Assembly: GCA_013214715.1 (NCBI GenBank)
Contig: JABSSB010000073.1
Coordinates: 1 to 7,693 of the forward strand
Source: Paracoccaceae bacterium
Lineage (GTDB): Bacteria; Pseudomonadota; Alphaproteobacteria; Rhodobacterales; Rhodobacteraceae
Direction: 5' to 3'
Length of the DNA stretch: 7,693 bases
Of the stretch, positions 1-6,218 are shown in pieces. Position numbers and translations under genes: made by a program. The notes below the pieces were generated by a model that saw nothing but the letters and a program-made list of their open reading frames with translations, ran no database searches and was not told the origin of the DNA. How positions within the stretch are numbered: the stretch's first letter is position 1; each line of letters opens with the position of its first letter.

Positions 1-752
1 ATGGCGGTGATGACATCGCCCTCGCGCATTCCGGCATCCATTGCCGCGCTGCGTGGGACGACCTGCCCCACATAAGCCGGGCGCAGGTAGGGTCCGGGCA
101 CCTGTACCTCTTCCCCATCGCGACGCACTGTGAAGGACAGGATCGGCTGCACAGGCAAGGCATCAATCAATGCGTTGAAATCATACGGGGTGGCGTCATC
201 GTCTTCGCTGGGGACAAGAATACCTTCGACTGCCAGCACTTCATCGCCGACCCGCAGATCATATCCAGCGTCGGGAAGGGACAGCAAACGCCCAACGGCC
301 AACGGATCTGCCGTGCGCCCTTCGGACATGAAGATCGCCGCAAACACCGCGATCGACATGATGAAATTGAACACCGGCCCCGCCGCGACGGTTGCTGCCC
401 GCGCCCATAGTGGAGCACCGTGCATCGTCTTTCGATACTCTTCTTCGTTCAGAACTGCCTGCGCCATGGCCTCCTGATCCGGGGCGGACGCGGCATTGGC
501 ATCCCCGGCAAAGCGGACGTAACCCCCAAATGGCAAGGCCGCGACCTGCCAGCGCGTCCCGCGTTTGTCTTCCGTGCTCCACAGCGCGGGGCCGAAGCCC
601 ACGGAAAAAACCTCTGCATGGATGCCAGACCAGCGTCCGACAATGTAATGGCCGAACTCATGGACAAACACGATCACCGAGAGCGCCACGACAAACGCGA
701 TCAGCGTAAACAGCAAATTGCCGAACTGGGGGATCAGCGTGACAACGTCCAT
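1..752 (-). CDS. rseP: RseP/MmpA-type site-2 zinc metalloprotease, N-terminal 250 residues (cut by window edge)
   Basis: This is an intramembrane zinc protease of the inner membrane. The family makes the second cut in regulated intramembrane proteolysis, releasing anti-sigma factors (RseA in E. coli) and clearing signal-peptide remnants; the Caulobacter homologue is MmpA. Residues 12-30 form a hydrophobic first membrane segment leading into the zinc-binding HEFGH motif at 31-35 (His31 and His35 as ligands, Glu32 catalytic). PFGGYVRF at about 74-81 is the conserved re-entrant beta-loop. AGPVFNFIMSIAVFAAIF (about 124-141) is the second membrane segment. From about 150 a first PDZ domain follows (LRVGDEVLAVEG), and a second begins at YVGQVVPRSAAM. 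The third zinc ligand, near the C-terminus, lies outside the window; family members are about 440-450 residues. The ATG at 752 lies 4 bases after the dxr stop, so this is the distal gene visible in the operon. Identity is very likely; the in vivo substrate cannot be read from sequence. Confidence 0.95.
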   Translation of the reverse strand, partial: MDVVTLIPQFGNLLFTLIAFVVALSVIVFVHEFGHYIVGRWSGIHAEVFSVGFGPALWSTEDKRGTRWQVAALPFGGYVRFAGDANAASAPDQEAMAQAVLNEEEYRKTMHGAPLWARAATVAAGPVFNFIMSIAVFAAIFMSEGRTADPLAVGRLLSLPDAGYDLRVGDEVLAVEGILVPSEDDDATPYDFNALIDALPVQPILSFTVRRDGEEVQVPGPYLRPAYVGQVVPRSAAMDAGMREGDVITA

Positions 753-756
753 CGCT

Positions 757-1935
757 CTAGCCTGCCTTTTCTGCTGTCATTATGTCTTTGGCCAGCGCCC
801 GCGCATGACGGTCTGCGGCCAATACGTTCTCCAGAGACATTGGGGCATCAATAAGACCATTGTCTCCAAAACTGCGACCCAAAACCGCTTCGACAACCCC
901 AGCCATTTCAAGAAAACCCAACTGCCCTGCGATAAAGTGATCCAGTGCTGTTTCTTTGGCCGCGTTGAAGACCGCACCCGCAAGCCCGCCACGATCCATG
1001 ACCGCACGTGCGAGGCTTAACGCAGGATACCGTGCCGGATCGGGCGCGGAGAAATCCAACTGGCCGATTTTGGCCAGATCCAGTCGTTCCACCGGCACTG
1101 CACCCCGGTCGGGCCAATGTAGCGCATACCCGATGGCATGGCGCATATCATGCGCACCCAAATGCGCCAGCAATCCGCCATCGACCAAGCCGACCATCGC
1201 ATGGATCAACGATTGTGGATGCACCAGAACGTCGATCTTGTCAGGGTCTATCCCGAAAAGTTCTCGGGTTTCAATGACCTCCAACGCTTTGTTGAACATC
1301 GACGCGCTGTCGATCGTTATGCGCTGGCCCATGTTCCAGGTCGGATGGGTGGAGGCCTGAGCCAGCGTGGCGTTGGCCAGTTCTTCTAGCGGCCAGTCTC
1401 GAAACGCCCCGCCCGAGGCCGTGATCACAACACGTTCCACCGCGTCGATCTGCTGGCCGGCTAAAAGCTGAAAGACGCCGGAATGCTCACTATCCACAGG
1501 CAAGAGCGTGGCGTCATGGCGTTTGGCCGTCGCATGCATCAAAGCGCCGGCACAGACCATAGATTCCTTGTTGGCCAGCGCCAGCGTGGCGCCTTGCTCC
1601 AAGGCGGCCAGTCCGGGCGGCAGCCCCGCTGCCCCCACAATCGCCGACATGACCCAATCGGCTGGACGACTGGCGGCGTCGATCACAGCGCTTTGACCCG
1701 CGGCGGCCTCCACCCCGCTGCCCTGCAGCGCGGCCCGAAGATCATCCAGCAGATCGGGCTGCGCGGTGACCGCGATCTCCGCGTTCAGGCGTTTTGCGTC
1801 CTCGGCAAGCTGGGCAATATTGCGTGATCCAGTCAGCGCCACAACCTTGTAAGCATCGGGCGTACGGGCGATCAGGTCGATCGTGCTTTGCCCGATCGAG
1901 CCGGTGGCCCCCAGAATCGATATTCGTCGCGTCAT
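757..1935 (-). CDS. dxr: 1-deoxy-D-xylulose 5-phosphate reductoisomerase
   Basis: Dxr is a cytosolic enzyme that converts DXP to 2-C-methyl-D-erythritol 4-phosphate with NADPH. This is the committed step of the MEP isoprenoid pathway and the target of fosmidomycin. The 392-residue length is normal for the family. The NADPH-binding GATGSIGQST sits at residues 9-18 and ALANKESMVCAG at 119-130. The metal site is PVDSEHSGVFQ, with Asp148 and Glu150, completed by Glu219 in the FNKALE motif (214-219). ITASGGAFRDW (171-181) and the flexible substrate-covering loop HPTWNMG (197-203) are also present, with His197 in the position of E. coli His209. The ATG at 1935 overlaps the cdsA stop as ATGA, which fixes the start and suggests coupled translation. 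Its product line feeds UppS (C55 carrier) and the DMAPP used by MiaA, both encoded nearby. Confidence 0.98.
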   Translation of the reverse strand: MTRRISILGATGSIGQSTIDLIARTPDAYKVVALTGSRNIAQLAEDAKRLNAEIAVTAQPDLLDDLRAALQGSGVEAAAGQSAVIDAASRPADWVMSAIVGAAGLPPGLAALEQGATLALANKESMVCAGALMHATAKRHDATLLPVDSEHSGVFQLLAGQQIDAVERVVITASGGAFRDWPLEELANATLAQASTHPTWNMGQRITIDSASMFNKALEVIETRELFGIDPDKIDVLVHPQSLIHAMVGLVDGGLLAHLGAHDMRHAIGYALHWPDRGAVPVERLDLAKIGQLDFSAPDPARYPALSLARAVMDRGGLAGAVFNAAKETALDHFIAGQLGFLEMAGVVEAVLGRSFGDNGLIDAPMSLENVLAADRHARALAKDIMTAEKAG

Positions 1936-2729
1936 TGCCCCCCCAAGGACAAGCCCAGCACTTGAACAATCGCCATCACATAAAGCGAGGCACCAGCCAT
2001 CCCGTCAAAACGATCCATCAGCCCGCCATGGCCGGGGATCAGATCGGACGAGTCCTTGGCTCCGACATGGCGTTTCAGGGCGCTTTCTGCAATATCCCCC
2101 ATCTGCGCCGCAAAGGCGACCGAGATCGAAAAAGGCACCAACCACGTGCCCGCACCCTGCGACTGAACGAAGTAAATCCCCACGGCCCCGGCACAGACCC
2201 AACCACCAAGAATGCCAGCCCAGGTTTTCTTTGGGCTGAGCGAAGGCCAGAATTTTGGCCCTCCGATCATGCGGCCAAAGAAATACCCGGCTACATCGGT
2301 CAGAACCACCAGCGCCACAAGCCAGACAAGCCAGTGAAATCCGGCCACATCGCGCAGAAACAGCATCTGATAGCCTGCGAGCGCAATCGCGCCCATGAAA
2401 AGGGCAAGCAAGCCGCGATACGCCCGCGCCTGACTGGCAATCGCCAAAGCCGGCGCCAGAAGAAACGGCAGCAGCAGCATCGGCGGCAAATAAGGCGCCC
2501 CCATCAGCACAGCGCCCTGCAAAAGACCAGCCTGCAGGGCAAGCCCCTTTTGCTCAGGGTTCAGCAAACGGCACATTTCCCAGATCATCAACCCGCACAC
2601 CAATGCGGTGGCAAAATGGAAAACGACCCCACCAAGGATCACAGCCCCGACGCCAACCGTCACCATGATCAATCCCGACACGACCCGCGTGCCCAGATCG
2701 CCCCATCGGCTGTTTTGTGTCTGGCTCAT
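1932..2729 (-). CDS. cdsA: Phosphatidate cytidylyltransferase (CDP-diacylglycerol synthase)
   Basis: CdsA is a polytopic inner-membrane enzyme that makes CDP-diacylglycerol from phosphatidic acid and CTP, the precursor of all bacterial phospholipids. The chosen product has 265 residues. It is largely hydrophobic with about seven to eight membrane segments, and carries LTDVAGYFFGR at about 143-153 and SPKKTWAGILGG at about 165-176. The diagnostic C-terminal signature runs from Ser216 to Asp242: S-x-L-K-R, then KD, then GHGGLMDRFDG, whose charged residues bind metal and substrate. I chose the ATG at 2729 because it overlaps the uppS stop as ATGA, repeating the arrangement at the cdsA/dxr junction. 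An in-frame ATG at 2777 would add 16 polar residues inside uppS and is less likely. Confidence 0.96.
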   Translation of the reverse strand: MSQTQNSRWGDLGTRVVSGLIMVTVGVGAVILGGVVFHFATALVCGLMIWEMCRLLNPEQKGLALQAGLLQGAVLMGAPYLPPMLLLPFLLAPALAIASQARAYRGLLALFMGAIALAGYQMLFLRDVAGFHWLVWLVALVVLTDVAGYFFGRMIGGPKFWPSLSPKKTWAGILGGWVCAGAVGIYFVQSQGAGTWLVPFSISVAFAAQMGDIAESALKRHVGAKDSSDLIPGHGGLMDRFDGMAGASLYVMAIVQVLGLSLGGQ

Positions 2730-3457
2730 GCCTTCACCGTGCCAAAGCGACGGTCTCTTTGACCGTATTTTTGGCACAGACGGGCAAATTCCGACGCTGT
2801 GAAATCCGGCCAGAGCGTATCGACGAATTCATATTCCGCATAGGCCGACTGCCATAGCAAGAAATTGGAGATCCGGGCCTCTCCGCTGGTGCGAATGACC
2901 AGATCCGGATCGGGCAGGACACGCGTATCTAGATAGCGTGGCAGCGTTTCTTCATCTATGCTCGCGGGATCGAGCTTGCCGCTGGCCACATCTTCGGCCA
3001 GCCGCTGGGTGGCGCGCGCCACTTCATCGCGGCCGCCATAGTTCAAGGCGATGGTCAAATTGACCCCGGCATTGAACTCCGTCTCTTTTTCCAGCGTGTC
3101 CATCAGATTGATCAGCGGCCGATCCAGCCGCACTCGATCCCCGATGAAGCGCACGCGCACACCCTGATTTGTCAGCGCACGGGTTTCCTTGCGGATATAG
3201 CGCCGGAACAGGCTCATCAGGCCCGAAACCTCGACTTGTGTCCGTTTCCAGTTTTCGGTCGAGAACGCAAAGATCGTGATGTATTTGACGTCCAATACCC
3301 CGCAGGCTTCGACGATTTCGCGCACCCGCTTGGCGCCGGCGTGATGTCCAAAAAGACGCGGACGCCCGCGCGCCTGTGCCCAACGACCATTGCCATCCAT
3401 GATGATGGCCACATGCGTTGGACCGCCAAGGCCCGAACTGTGACGTGTATCCGGCAT
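2726..3457 (-). CDS. uppS: Undecaprenyl diphosphate synthase (cis-prenyltransferase)
   Basis: UppS adds eight isopentenyl units in cis configuration to farnesyl diphosphate, giving the C55 lipid carrier for peptidoglycan and other surface polymers. It is a soluble or membrane-associated homodimer. The 243-residue length is typical. All family motifs are visible: HVAIIMDGNGRWA at 15-27 with catalytic Asp21, FGHHAGAKRV at 36-45, FAFSTENWKR at 63-72, FNAGVNLTIALNYGGR at 128-143, and the C-terminal diphosphate-binding signature from Arg189 (RTSGE) through SNFLLWQSAYAE (197-208). The gene starts 9 bases after the frr stop with only a weak purine stretch (GAAGA) directly before the ATG, so it may depend on ribosomes arriving from frr. 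Its stop overlaps the cdsA start. A plant-style or short-chain cis-prenyltransferase is possible from motifs alone, but the operon context favours UppS. Confidence 0.97.
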   Translation of the reverse strand: MPDTRHSSGLGGPTHVAIIMDGNGRWAQARGRPRLFGHHAGAKRVREIVEACGVLDVKYITIFAFSTENWKRTQVEVSGLMSLFRRYIRKETRALTNQGVRVRFIGDRVRLDRPLINLMDTLEKETEFNAGVNLTIALNYGGRDEVARATQRLAEDVASGKLDPASIDEETLPRYLDTRVLPDPDLVIRTSGEARISNFLLWQSAYAEYEFVDTLWPDFTASEFARLCQKYGQRDRRFGTVKA

Positions 3458-3466
3458 TCTTCGGGC

Positions 3467-4030
3467 TCAGACCTGCATGATCTCGGCCTGCTTGGTCTCA
3501 AGCGCGGCATCAACAGCTTTTATCATCTTGTCGGTCAAATCCTGCACTTCGCTTTCCCAGAATTTCTGGTCATCCTCGGACAGACCGTCGGATTTGGCTT
3601 TCTTGATCTGGTCCATGCCGTCGCGGCGCACATTGCGGATCGATACCCGCGCGCTTTCGGCATATTGCCCCGCGACCTTGCTCAATTCGCGGCGGCGTTC
3701 TTCGTTCAGTTCCGGTATCGGCAACATGATGATCGTGCCGTTCAGTTGCGGATTGATCCCAAGACCACTTTCGCGAATAGCCTTTTCTACGGCGCCAACC
3801 ATCGACTTGTCCCAGACATTCACCGTCACCATTCGCGGCTCGGGCACATTCACCGTGCCAACCTGGTTGATCGGGGTACGCTGGCCATAGGCCTCAACGG
3901 TCACGGGCTCCAGCATCGAGGCAGAGGCGCGGCCCGTGCGCAGAGAGGCAAATTCCGTCTTCAGCGCAGCCATGGCCCCGTCCATGCGGCGTTCCAGATC
4001 GTCGGTATCAAGTTCGAAATCGTCGGACAT
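3467..4030 (-). CDS. frr: Ribosome recycling factor
   Basis: RRF is a cytosolic factor that, with EF-G, splits the post-termination ribosome. The chosen product is 187 residues, the usual family size (about 185). Recognisable blocks are the N-terminal helix MSDDFELDTDDLERRM, then SLRTGRASASMLEPVTVEAYG (29-49, the start of the conserved core helix and strand), PINQVGTVNVPEPRMV (53-68), LNEERRRELSK (108-118), ARVSIRNVRRDGMDQIKK (127-144) and the C-terminal end QAEIMQV. The longer in-frame ORF reaching 4165 would add 45 residues unlike any RRF, so I set the start at the ATG at 4030, which has GAGA and AAGAG purine stretches upstream. It follows pyrH after a 127-base spacer, the only sizeable gap in this operon, and the spacer holds a strong inverted repeat. 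Confidence 0.97.
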   Translation of the reverse strand: MSDDFELDTDDLERRMDGAMAALKTEFASLRTGRASASMLEPVTVEAYGQRTPINQVGTVNVPEPRMVTVNVWDKSMVGAVEKAIRESGLGINPQLNGTIIMLPIPELNEERRRELSKVAGQYAESARVSIRNVRRDGMDQIKKAKSDGLSEDDQKFWESEVQDLTDKMIKAVDAALETKQAEIMQV

Positions 4031-4157
4031 ACTCTTGTCTCGTTCTTTTAATGTGACCCGTCCGGCACGGTGGCTAGCGGGTGTCCCTAATGCGGTCTCT
4101 TGGTCCCTATACATCCCGATGACCGGGCTTGTATAGGACCGATCCCTTGTGACGTGG
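4031..4157 (-). promoter_or_regulatory. pyrH-frr intergenic spacer with candidate RNA regulatory element or internal promoter
   Basis: This 127-base spacer separates the pyrH stop from the frr start in an operon whose other junctions are 9 bases or less. It holds one long inverted repeat (4102-4140, listed separately) close behind pyrH, then about 70 bases before frr. I see no convincing -35/-10 pair, although CATTAA about 20 bases before frr could act as a -10. There is no run of T after the hairpin in the transcribed direction, so it does not look like a classical intrinsic terminator. It may tune the PyrH to Frr expression ratio, as an RNA stability element or a processing site. That role is inference. 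Confidence 0.4.
4102..4140 (-). repeat. Long imperfect inverted repeat (hairpin) in the pyrH-frr spacer
   Basis: The outer arms are 4102-4113 (GGTCCCTATACA) and 4130-4140 (TGTATAGGACC). They form an 11-pair stem with one bulged C. An inner 4-pair stem, CCCG (4115-4118) with CGGG (4124-4127), closes a 5-base loop (ATGAC), with a small asymmetric internal loop between the two stems. On the transcribed minus strand the 3' flank is AAGAGACCGC, with no U-tract. The pairing is seen directly; its function is unknown. Confidence 0.6.
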
Positions 4158-4895
4158 TTAACCAATCACCTTGGTGTAGGTGCCCTGCCCGGCGAGAATG
4201 CCGCGGAACCCGCCCGGTTCATCCAGCGAAAAGACGATGATCGGCAGGTTGTTGTCACGCGCCAAAGCAATGGCCGAAGCATCCATCACCCCCAGCCGTT
4301 TGGCCAGACAATCATCATAGCTGACCGTGTCATAGCGTATCGCATCGTCGAATTTCGCGGGATCCTTGTCATAAACACCATCAACCTTGGTGCCTTTGAA
4401 AATCGCCTCGCAGCTCATTTCATTGGCGCGCAGCGTGGCGGCGGTGTCGGTGGTGAAATACGGGTTGCCGGTGCCTGCCGCAAAAATACAAACCCGTTTT
4501 TTCTCTAGATGCCGCACGGCGCGACGGCGGATATAGGGCTCGCACACCTCATCCATGCGAATGGCCGAGATGACACGGGTAAAGACACCAAGCCCTTCCA
4601 GCGCTGATTGCATCGCCAGCGCGTTCATCACCGTGGCCAACATCCCCATGTAGTCAGCGGTCGTCCGCTCCATCCCCTGGGCAGAACCTGACAAACCACG
4701 GAAGATGTTGCCGCCACCGATTACCATGCAGATCTCGACGCCCATATCGTGCACGGACTTGACCTCGGCTGCGACGCGTTGGACGGTTGGTGGATGCAGG
4801 CCGAACCCCTGATCTCCCATCAGCGCCTCCCCTGAAATCTTGAGCATCACACGGCCATAAGTGGTCTCGGTCGGGGTGGGCGAGGTGGCGTCCAT
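4158..4895 (-). CDS. pyrH: Uridylate (UMP) kinase
   Basis: PyrH is the bacterial UMP kinase, a cytosolic homohexamer of the amino-acid-kinase fold that makes UDP from UMP and ATP in pyrimidine nucleotide synthesis. It is usually activated by GTP and inhibited by UTP. The 245-residue product shows MLKISGEAL (17-25, nucleotide-binding Lys19), IGGGNIFRG (59-67), TTADYMGMLATVMNA (78-92), GTGNPYFTTDTAA (141-153, phosphate-accepting region), KGTKVDGVYDKDP (167-179) and LGVMDASA (201-208). The ATG at 4895 has GGAG six bases upstream. An in-frame extension to 5228 would run through the miaA gene on the other strand and encodes nothing PyrH-like. The first 12 residues are a polar tail, commonly variable. 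This is the first gene of the operon as seen here; rpsB-tsf, which precedes pyrH in many bacteria, is absent and miaA lies divergently instead. Confidence 0.98.
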   Translation of the reverse strand: MDATSPTPTETTYGRVMLKISGEALMGDQGFGLHPPTVQRVAAEVKSVHDMGVEICMVIGGGNIFRGLSGSAQGMERTTADYMGMLATVMNALAMQSALEGLGVFTRVISAIRMDEVCEPYIRRRAVRHLEKKRVCIFAAGTGNPYFTTDTAATLRANEMSCEAIFKGTKVDGVYDKDPAKFDDAIRYDTVSYDDCLAKRLGVMDASAIALARDNNLPIIVFSLDEPGGFRGILAGQGTYTKVIG

Positions 4896-5003
4896 ATTGC
4901 ACTCCGTAGGGCAGGCAGGATAATTGCGCGCAAACTGGACGAAAACCGGCGCAGGTTCAATCACCGACACGCGCTTTGACGCCGCGCTGGGAAAAAACCT
5001 GCC
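4896..5003. promoter_or_regulatory. Divergent pyrH / miaA control region
   Basis: These 108 bases must supply the start signals for pyrH (leftward) and probably miaA (rightward). GGAG (plus strand CTCC, 4902-4905) is the pyrH Shine-Dalgarno. TTGCGCGCAA at 4924-4933 is a perfect 10-base palindrome and could be an operator, though short GC palindromes are common by chance. Leftward, TATCCT and AATTAT near 4915-4923 resemble -10 boxes but have no good -35 at the right spacing. Rightward, TTGACG at 4976-4981 resembles a -35 but lies too close to miaA to serve it. I cannot place either promoter firmly. Confidence 0.35.
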
Positions 5004-5876
5004 ATGCCTGACCTGACTGCCCTGCCCCCGATCCCGGACGACGCGCCCATTCTGATCGCCGGACCGACCGCGTCGGGCAAATCTGCACTCGCGCTGGAAC
5101 TGGCCGACCGCTTTGGCGGGATGATCGTCAATGCGGATGCCAGTCAGGTCTTTGACTGCTGGCGGATCTTGACAGCCCGTCCATCGGAACACGAGGAAGC
5201 GCGTGCCGACCATCGTCTTTATGGCCATCAGCCTTACGACGCGCTCTATTCAGCCGGACATTGGTTGCGCGAGGTCACGCCGCTGCTGAACGGTCCAAAG
5301 CGCCCCATCATCGTCGGCGGCACGGGGCTCTATTTCATGACGCTGACACGGGGGCTGGCCGATATTCCCGCGACGCCACCTGACATTCGCGCCGATGGCG
5401 ATGAACGCGATCTGTCCACATTGCTGGCCGAGCTTGATGCAGAAACCACAGCGCGAATCGACACTCATAACCGCGCCCGCGTTCAGCGGGCCTGGGAGGT
5501 GCTTCGCGCCACGGGGCGACCATTGAGTGAATGGCAAAAAGACACCCCACCACCGGTGCTGCCCCTGTCGCACTCGGTGCCGCTGGTTGTCGATGCGCCG
5601 AAAGACTGGCTTTTGGTGCGGATCGTGAGGCGGTTTGACCGGATGGTCGAGCAGGGCGCAATTGATGAGATCGCCGCCATGCAGGACCGCTACGATCCCG
5701 CGCTACCATCGTGTAAAGCGATCGGCGCGCCAGAACTGATGCGCTATGTTTCGGGCAGCTGCAGTTTGGATGAGGCGCGCGAGGCCGCACATATATCAAC
5801 GCGCCAATTTGCCAAGCGTCAAAGAACATGGTTTCGGTCGAAAATGCGCGATTGGCACCATTTCACGCCGGTCTGA
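5004..5876 (+). CDS. miaA: tRNA dimethylallyltransferase
   Basis: MiaA transfers the dimethylallyl group of DMAPP to adenosine 37 of tRNAs that read UNN codons, giving i6A37, which stabilises codon pairing. The 290-residue product has the P-loop GPTASGKS at 20-27, NADASQVF (43-50, the DSxQ-type tRNA-binding and catalytic region), ILTARPS at 55-61, GGTGLYF (105-111), the NRARVQRAWEVL helix (156-167), AIGAPELMRY (239-248) and the C-terminal TRQFAKRQRTWFR (266-278). It is somewhat short: the stretch after IPATPPDIRA (121-130) is compressed compared with the usual family layout. The usual DS pair is DA here (Asp45-Ala46), followed by Ser47 and Gln48, which may be a lineage variant. No strong Shine-Dalgarno precedes the ATG at 5004; GGGAAAAAA (4989-4997) is the nearest purine stretch. 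The gene is divergent from pyrH. Confidence 0.96.
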   Translation: MPDLTALPPIPDDAPILIAGPTASGKSALALELADRFGGMIVNADASQVFDCWRILTARPSEHEEARADHRLYGHQPYDALYSAGHWLREVTPLLNGPKRPIIVGGTGLYFMTLTRGLADIPATPPDIRADGDERDLSTLLAELDAETTARIDTHNRARVQRAWEVLRATGRPLSEWQKDTPPPVLPLSHSVPLVVDAPKDWLLVRIVRRFDRMVEQGAIDEIAAMQDRYDPALPSCKAIGAPELMRYVSGSCSLDEAREAAHISTRQFAKRQRTWFRSKMRDWHHFTPV

Positions 5877-5921
5877 CCAAATCGTGACAACCCAGACGCT
5901 GACCGCCATTTCCACCGCCTG

Positions 5922-5943
5922 AAAGCGGCATGCGTCGCTTTTT
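5922..5943 (+). terminator. Probable intrinsic terminator after miaA
   Basis: AAAGCG (5922-5927) pairs with CGCTTT (5936-5941) around an 8-base loop, and the right arm runs into a total of five T (5939-5943). It lies 45 bases after the miaA stop on the same strand, as expected for a terminator. The stem is short and only half GC, so it would be weak. Confidence 0.4.
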
Positions 5944-5958
5944 GACAAGCCACTTGTC
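5944..5958. repeat. Perfect 6-bp hairpin directly after the terminator-like stem
   Basis: GACAAG (5944-5949) and CTTGTC (5953-5958) form a perfect 6-pair stem with a CCA loop. It follows the T run of the preceding hairpin without a gap and is followed by GG and seven A. Neither strand has a T run directly after its 3' arm, so it does not look like an independent terminator. A role in RNA 3'-end protection or as a protein-binding site is possible but unproven. Confidence 0.4.
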
Positions 5959-5976
5959 GGAAAAAAACCATCTCAG

Positions 5977-5991
5977 ACCGGCTGTCCCGGT
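5977..5991. repeat. Small GC-rich hairpin ACCGG/CCGGT
   Basis: ACCGG (5977-5981) pairs with CCGGT (5987-5991) over a CTGTC loop. It is the third hairpin within 70 bases after miaA, and its right arm touches the TTGACG -35-like element. If that element is a promoter, this would be a natural operator position. A short GC palindrome like this can also arise by chance. Confidence 0.3.
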
Positions 5992-6218
5992 TGACGCAGG
6001 CGGAATTCATCGGGCTCAATAGTTAAAAGAGATAGAGAAATCAGCGGTCAGGCATCGCTGACAAAATGGGAGGAACCGGGGCGCACATTCCCCAAAGGTC
6101 GCTGAACGACCCAAAAATGTCGCAGTCGGAGCGCCGATCAAACCGTCGCACCGCGCAGACTTACCTAAATCCGAGATCCAAAAAAACGGATCCGCCTCAC
6201 CCACCAACAGGGAAGCTG

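Larger units (their letters stand above)
5877..6218. other. 342-base non-coding stretch: miaA 3' end plus ABC-operon leader
   Basis: I see no convincing gene here. The left part (5922-5991) holds three small hairpins in a row, the first followed by a T run. The right part (about 5991-6218) should contain the promoter and 5' leader of the transporter operon. TTGACG at 5991-5996 resembles a -35, but the best -10-like element (CTCAAT, 6015-6020) is poor. Another pairing, TCAGCG (6041-6046) with CGCTGA (6056-6061), competes with GTCAG/CTGAC inside it. A further one is GGTCG/CGACC at 6097-6111. The in-frame ATG codons at 6066 and 6117 would extend the permease by 51 or 34 polar residues, but neither has a Shine-Dalgarno at a suitable distance. 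Confidence 0.6.

Noticed and set aside
1794..2762. 322-codon open frame on the plus strand opposite cdsA and the start of dxr
   Set aside because: It is antisense to two well-supported genes. Its product is rich in Arg, Gln, His and Pro with no domain pattern, as expected for the shadow of GC-rich coding DNA.
3236..4051. 271-codon open frame on the plus strand opposite uppS and frr
   Set aside because: It covers the highly conserved UppS and RRF coding sequences in antisense and shows no recognisable motif or ribosome site.
4031..4165. 45-residue N-terminal extension of frr
   Set aside because: RRF proteins are about 185 residues and begin as at 4030; the extension crosses the hairpin spacer and overlaps the pyrH stop.
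4896..5228. Long N-terminal extension of pyrH (in-frame ATG at 5228)
   Set aside because: It would run through the start of miaA on the other strand and encodes nothing like PyrH; the ATG at 4895 has a proper GGAG and gives the normal family length.
5942..5971. Consensus -35 TTGACA (5942-5947) as a promoter
   Set aside because: No acceptable -10 lies 16-18 bases downstream (AAACCA, AACCAT), and the hexamer is part of the hairpin next to the miaA terminator.
6016..6207. 63-codon minus-strand frame in the miaA-permease gap
   Set aside because: It starts with TTG, has no ribosome-binding site and shows no family-like features; it falls in the expected promoter and leader region.
6066..6218. 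N-terminal extension of the DppB-like permease starting at 6066 or 6117
   Set aside because: The added residues are polar and unlike a permease N-terminus, neither ATG has a Shine-Dalgarno, and the helix-initiating MGQFILRRTG at 6219 fits the family.
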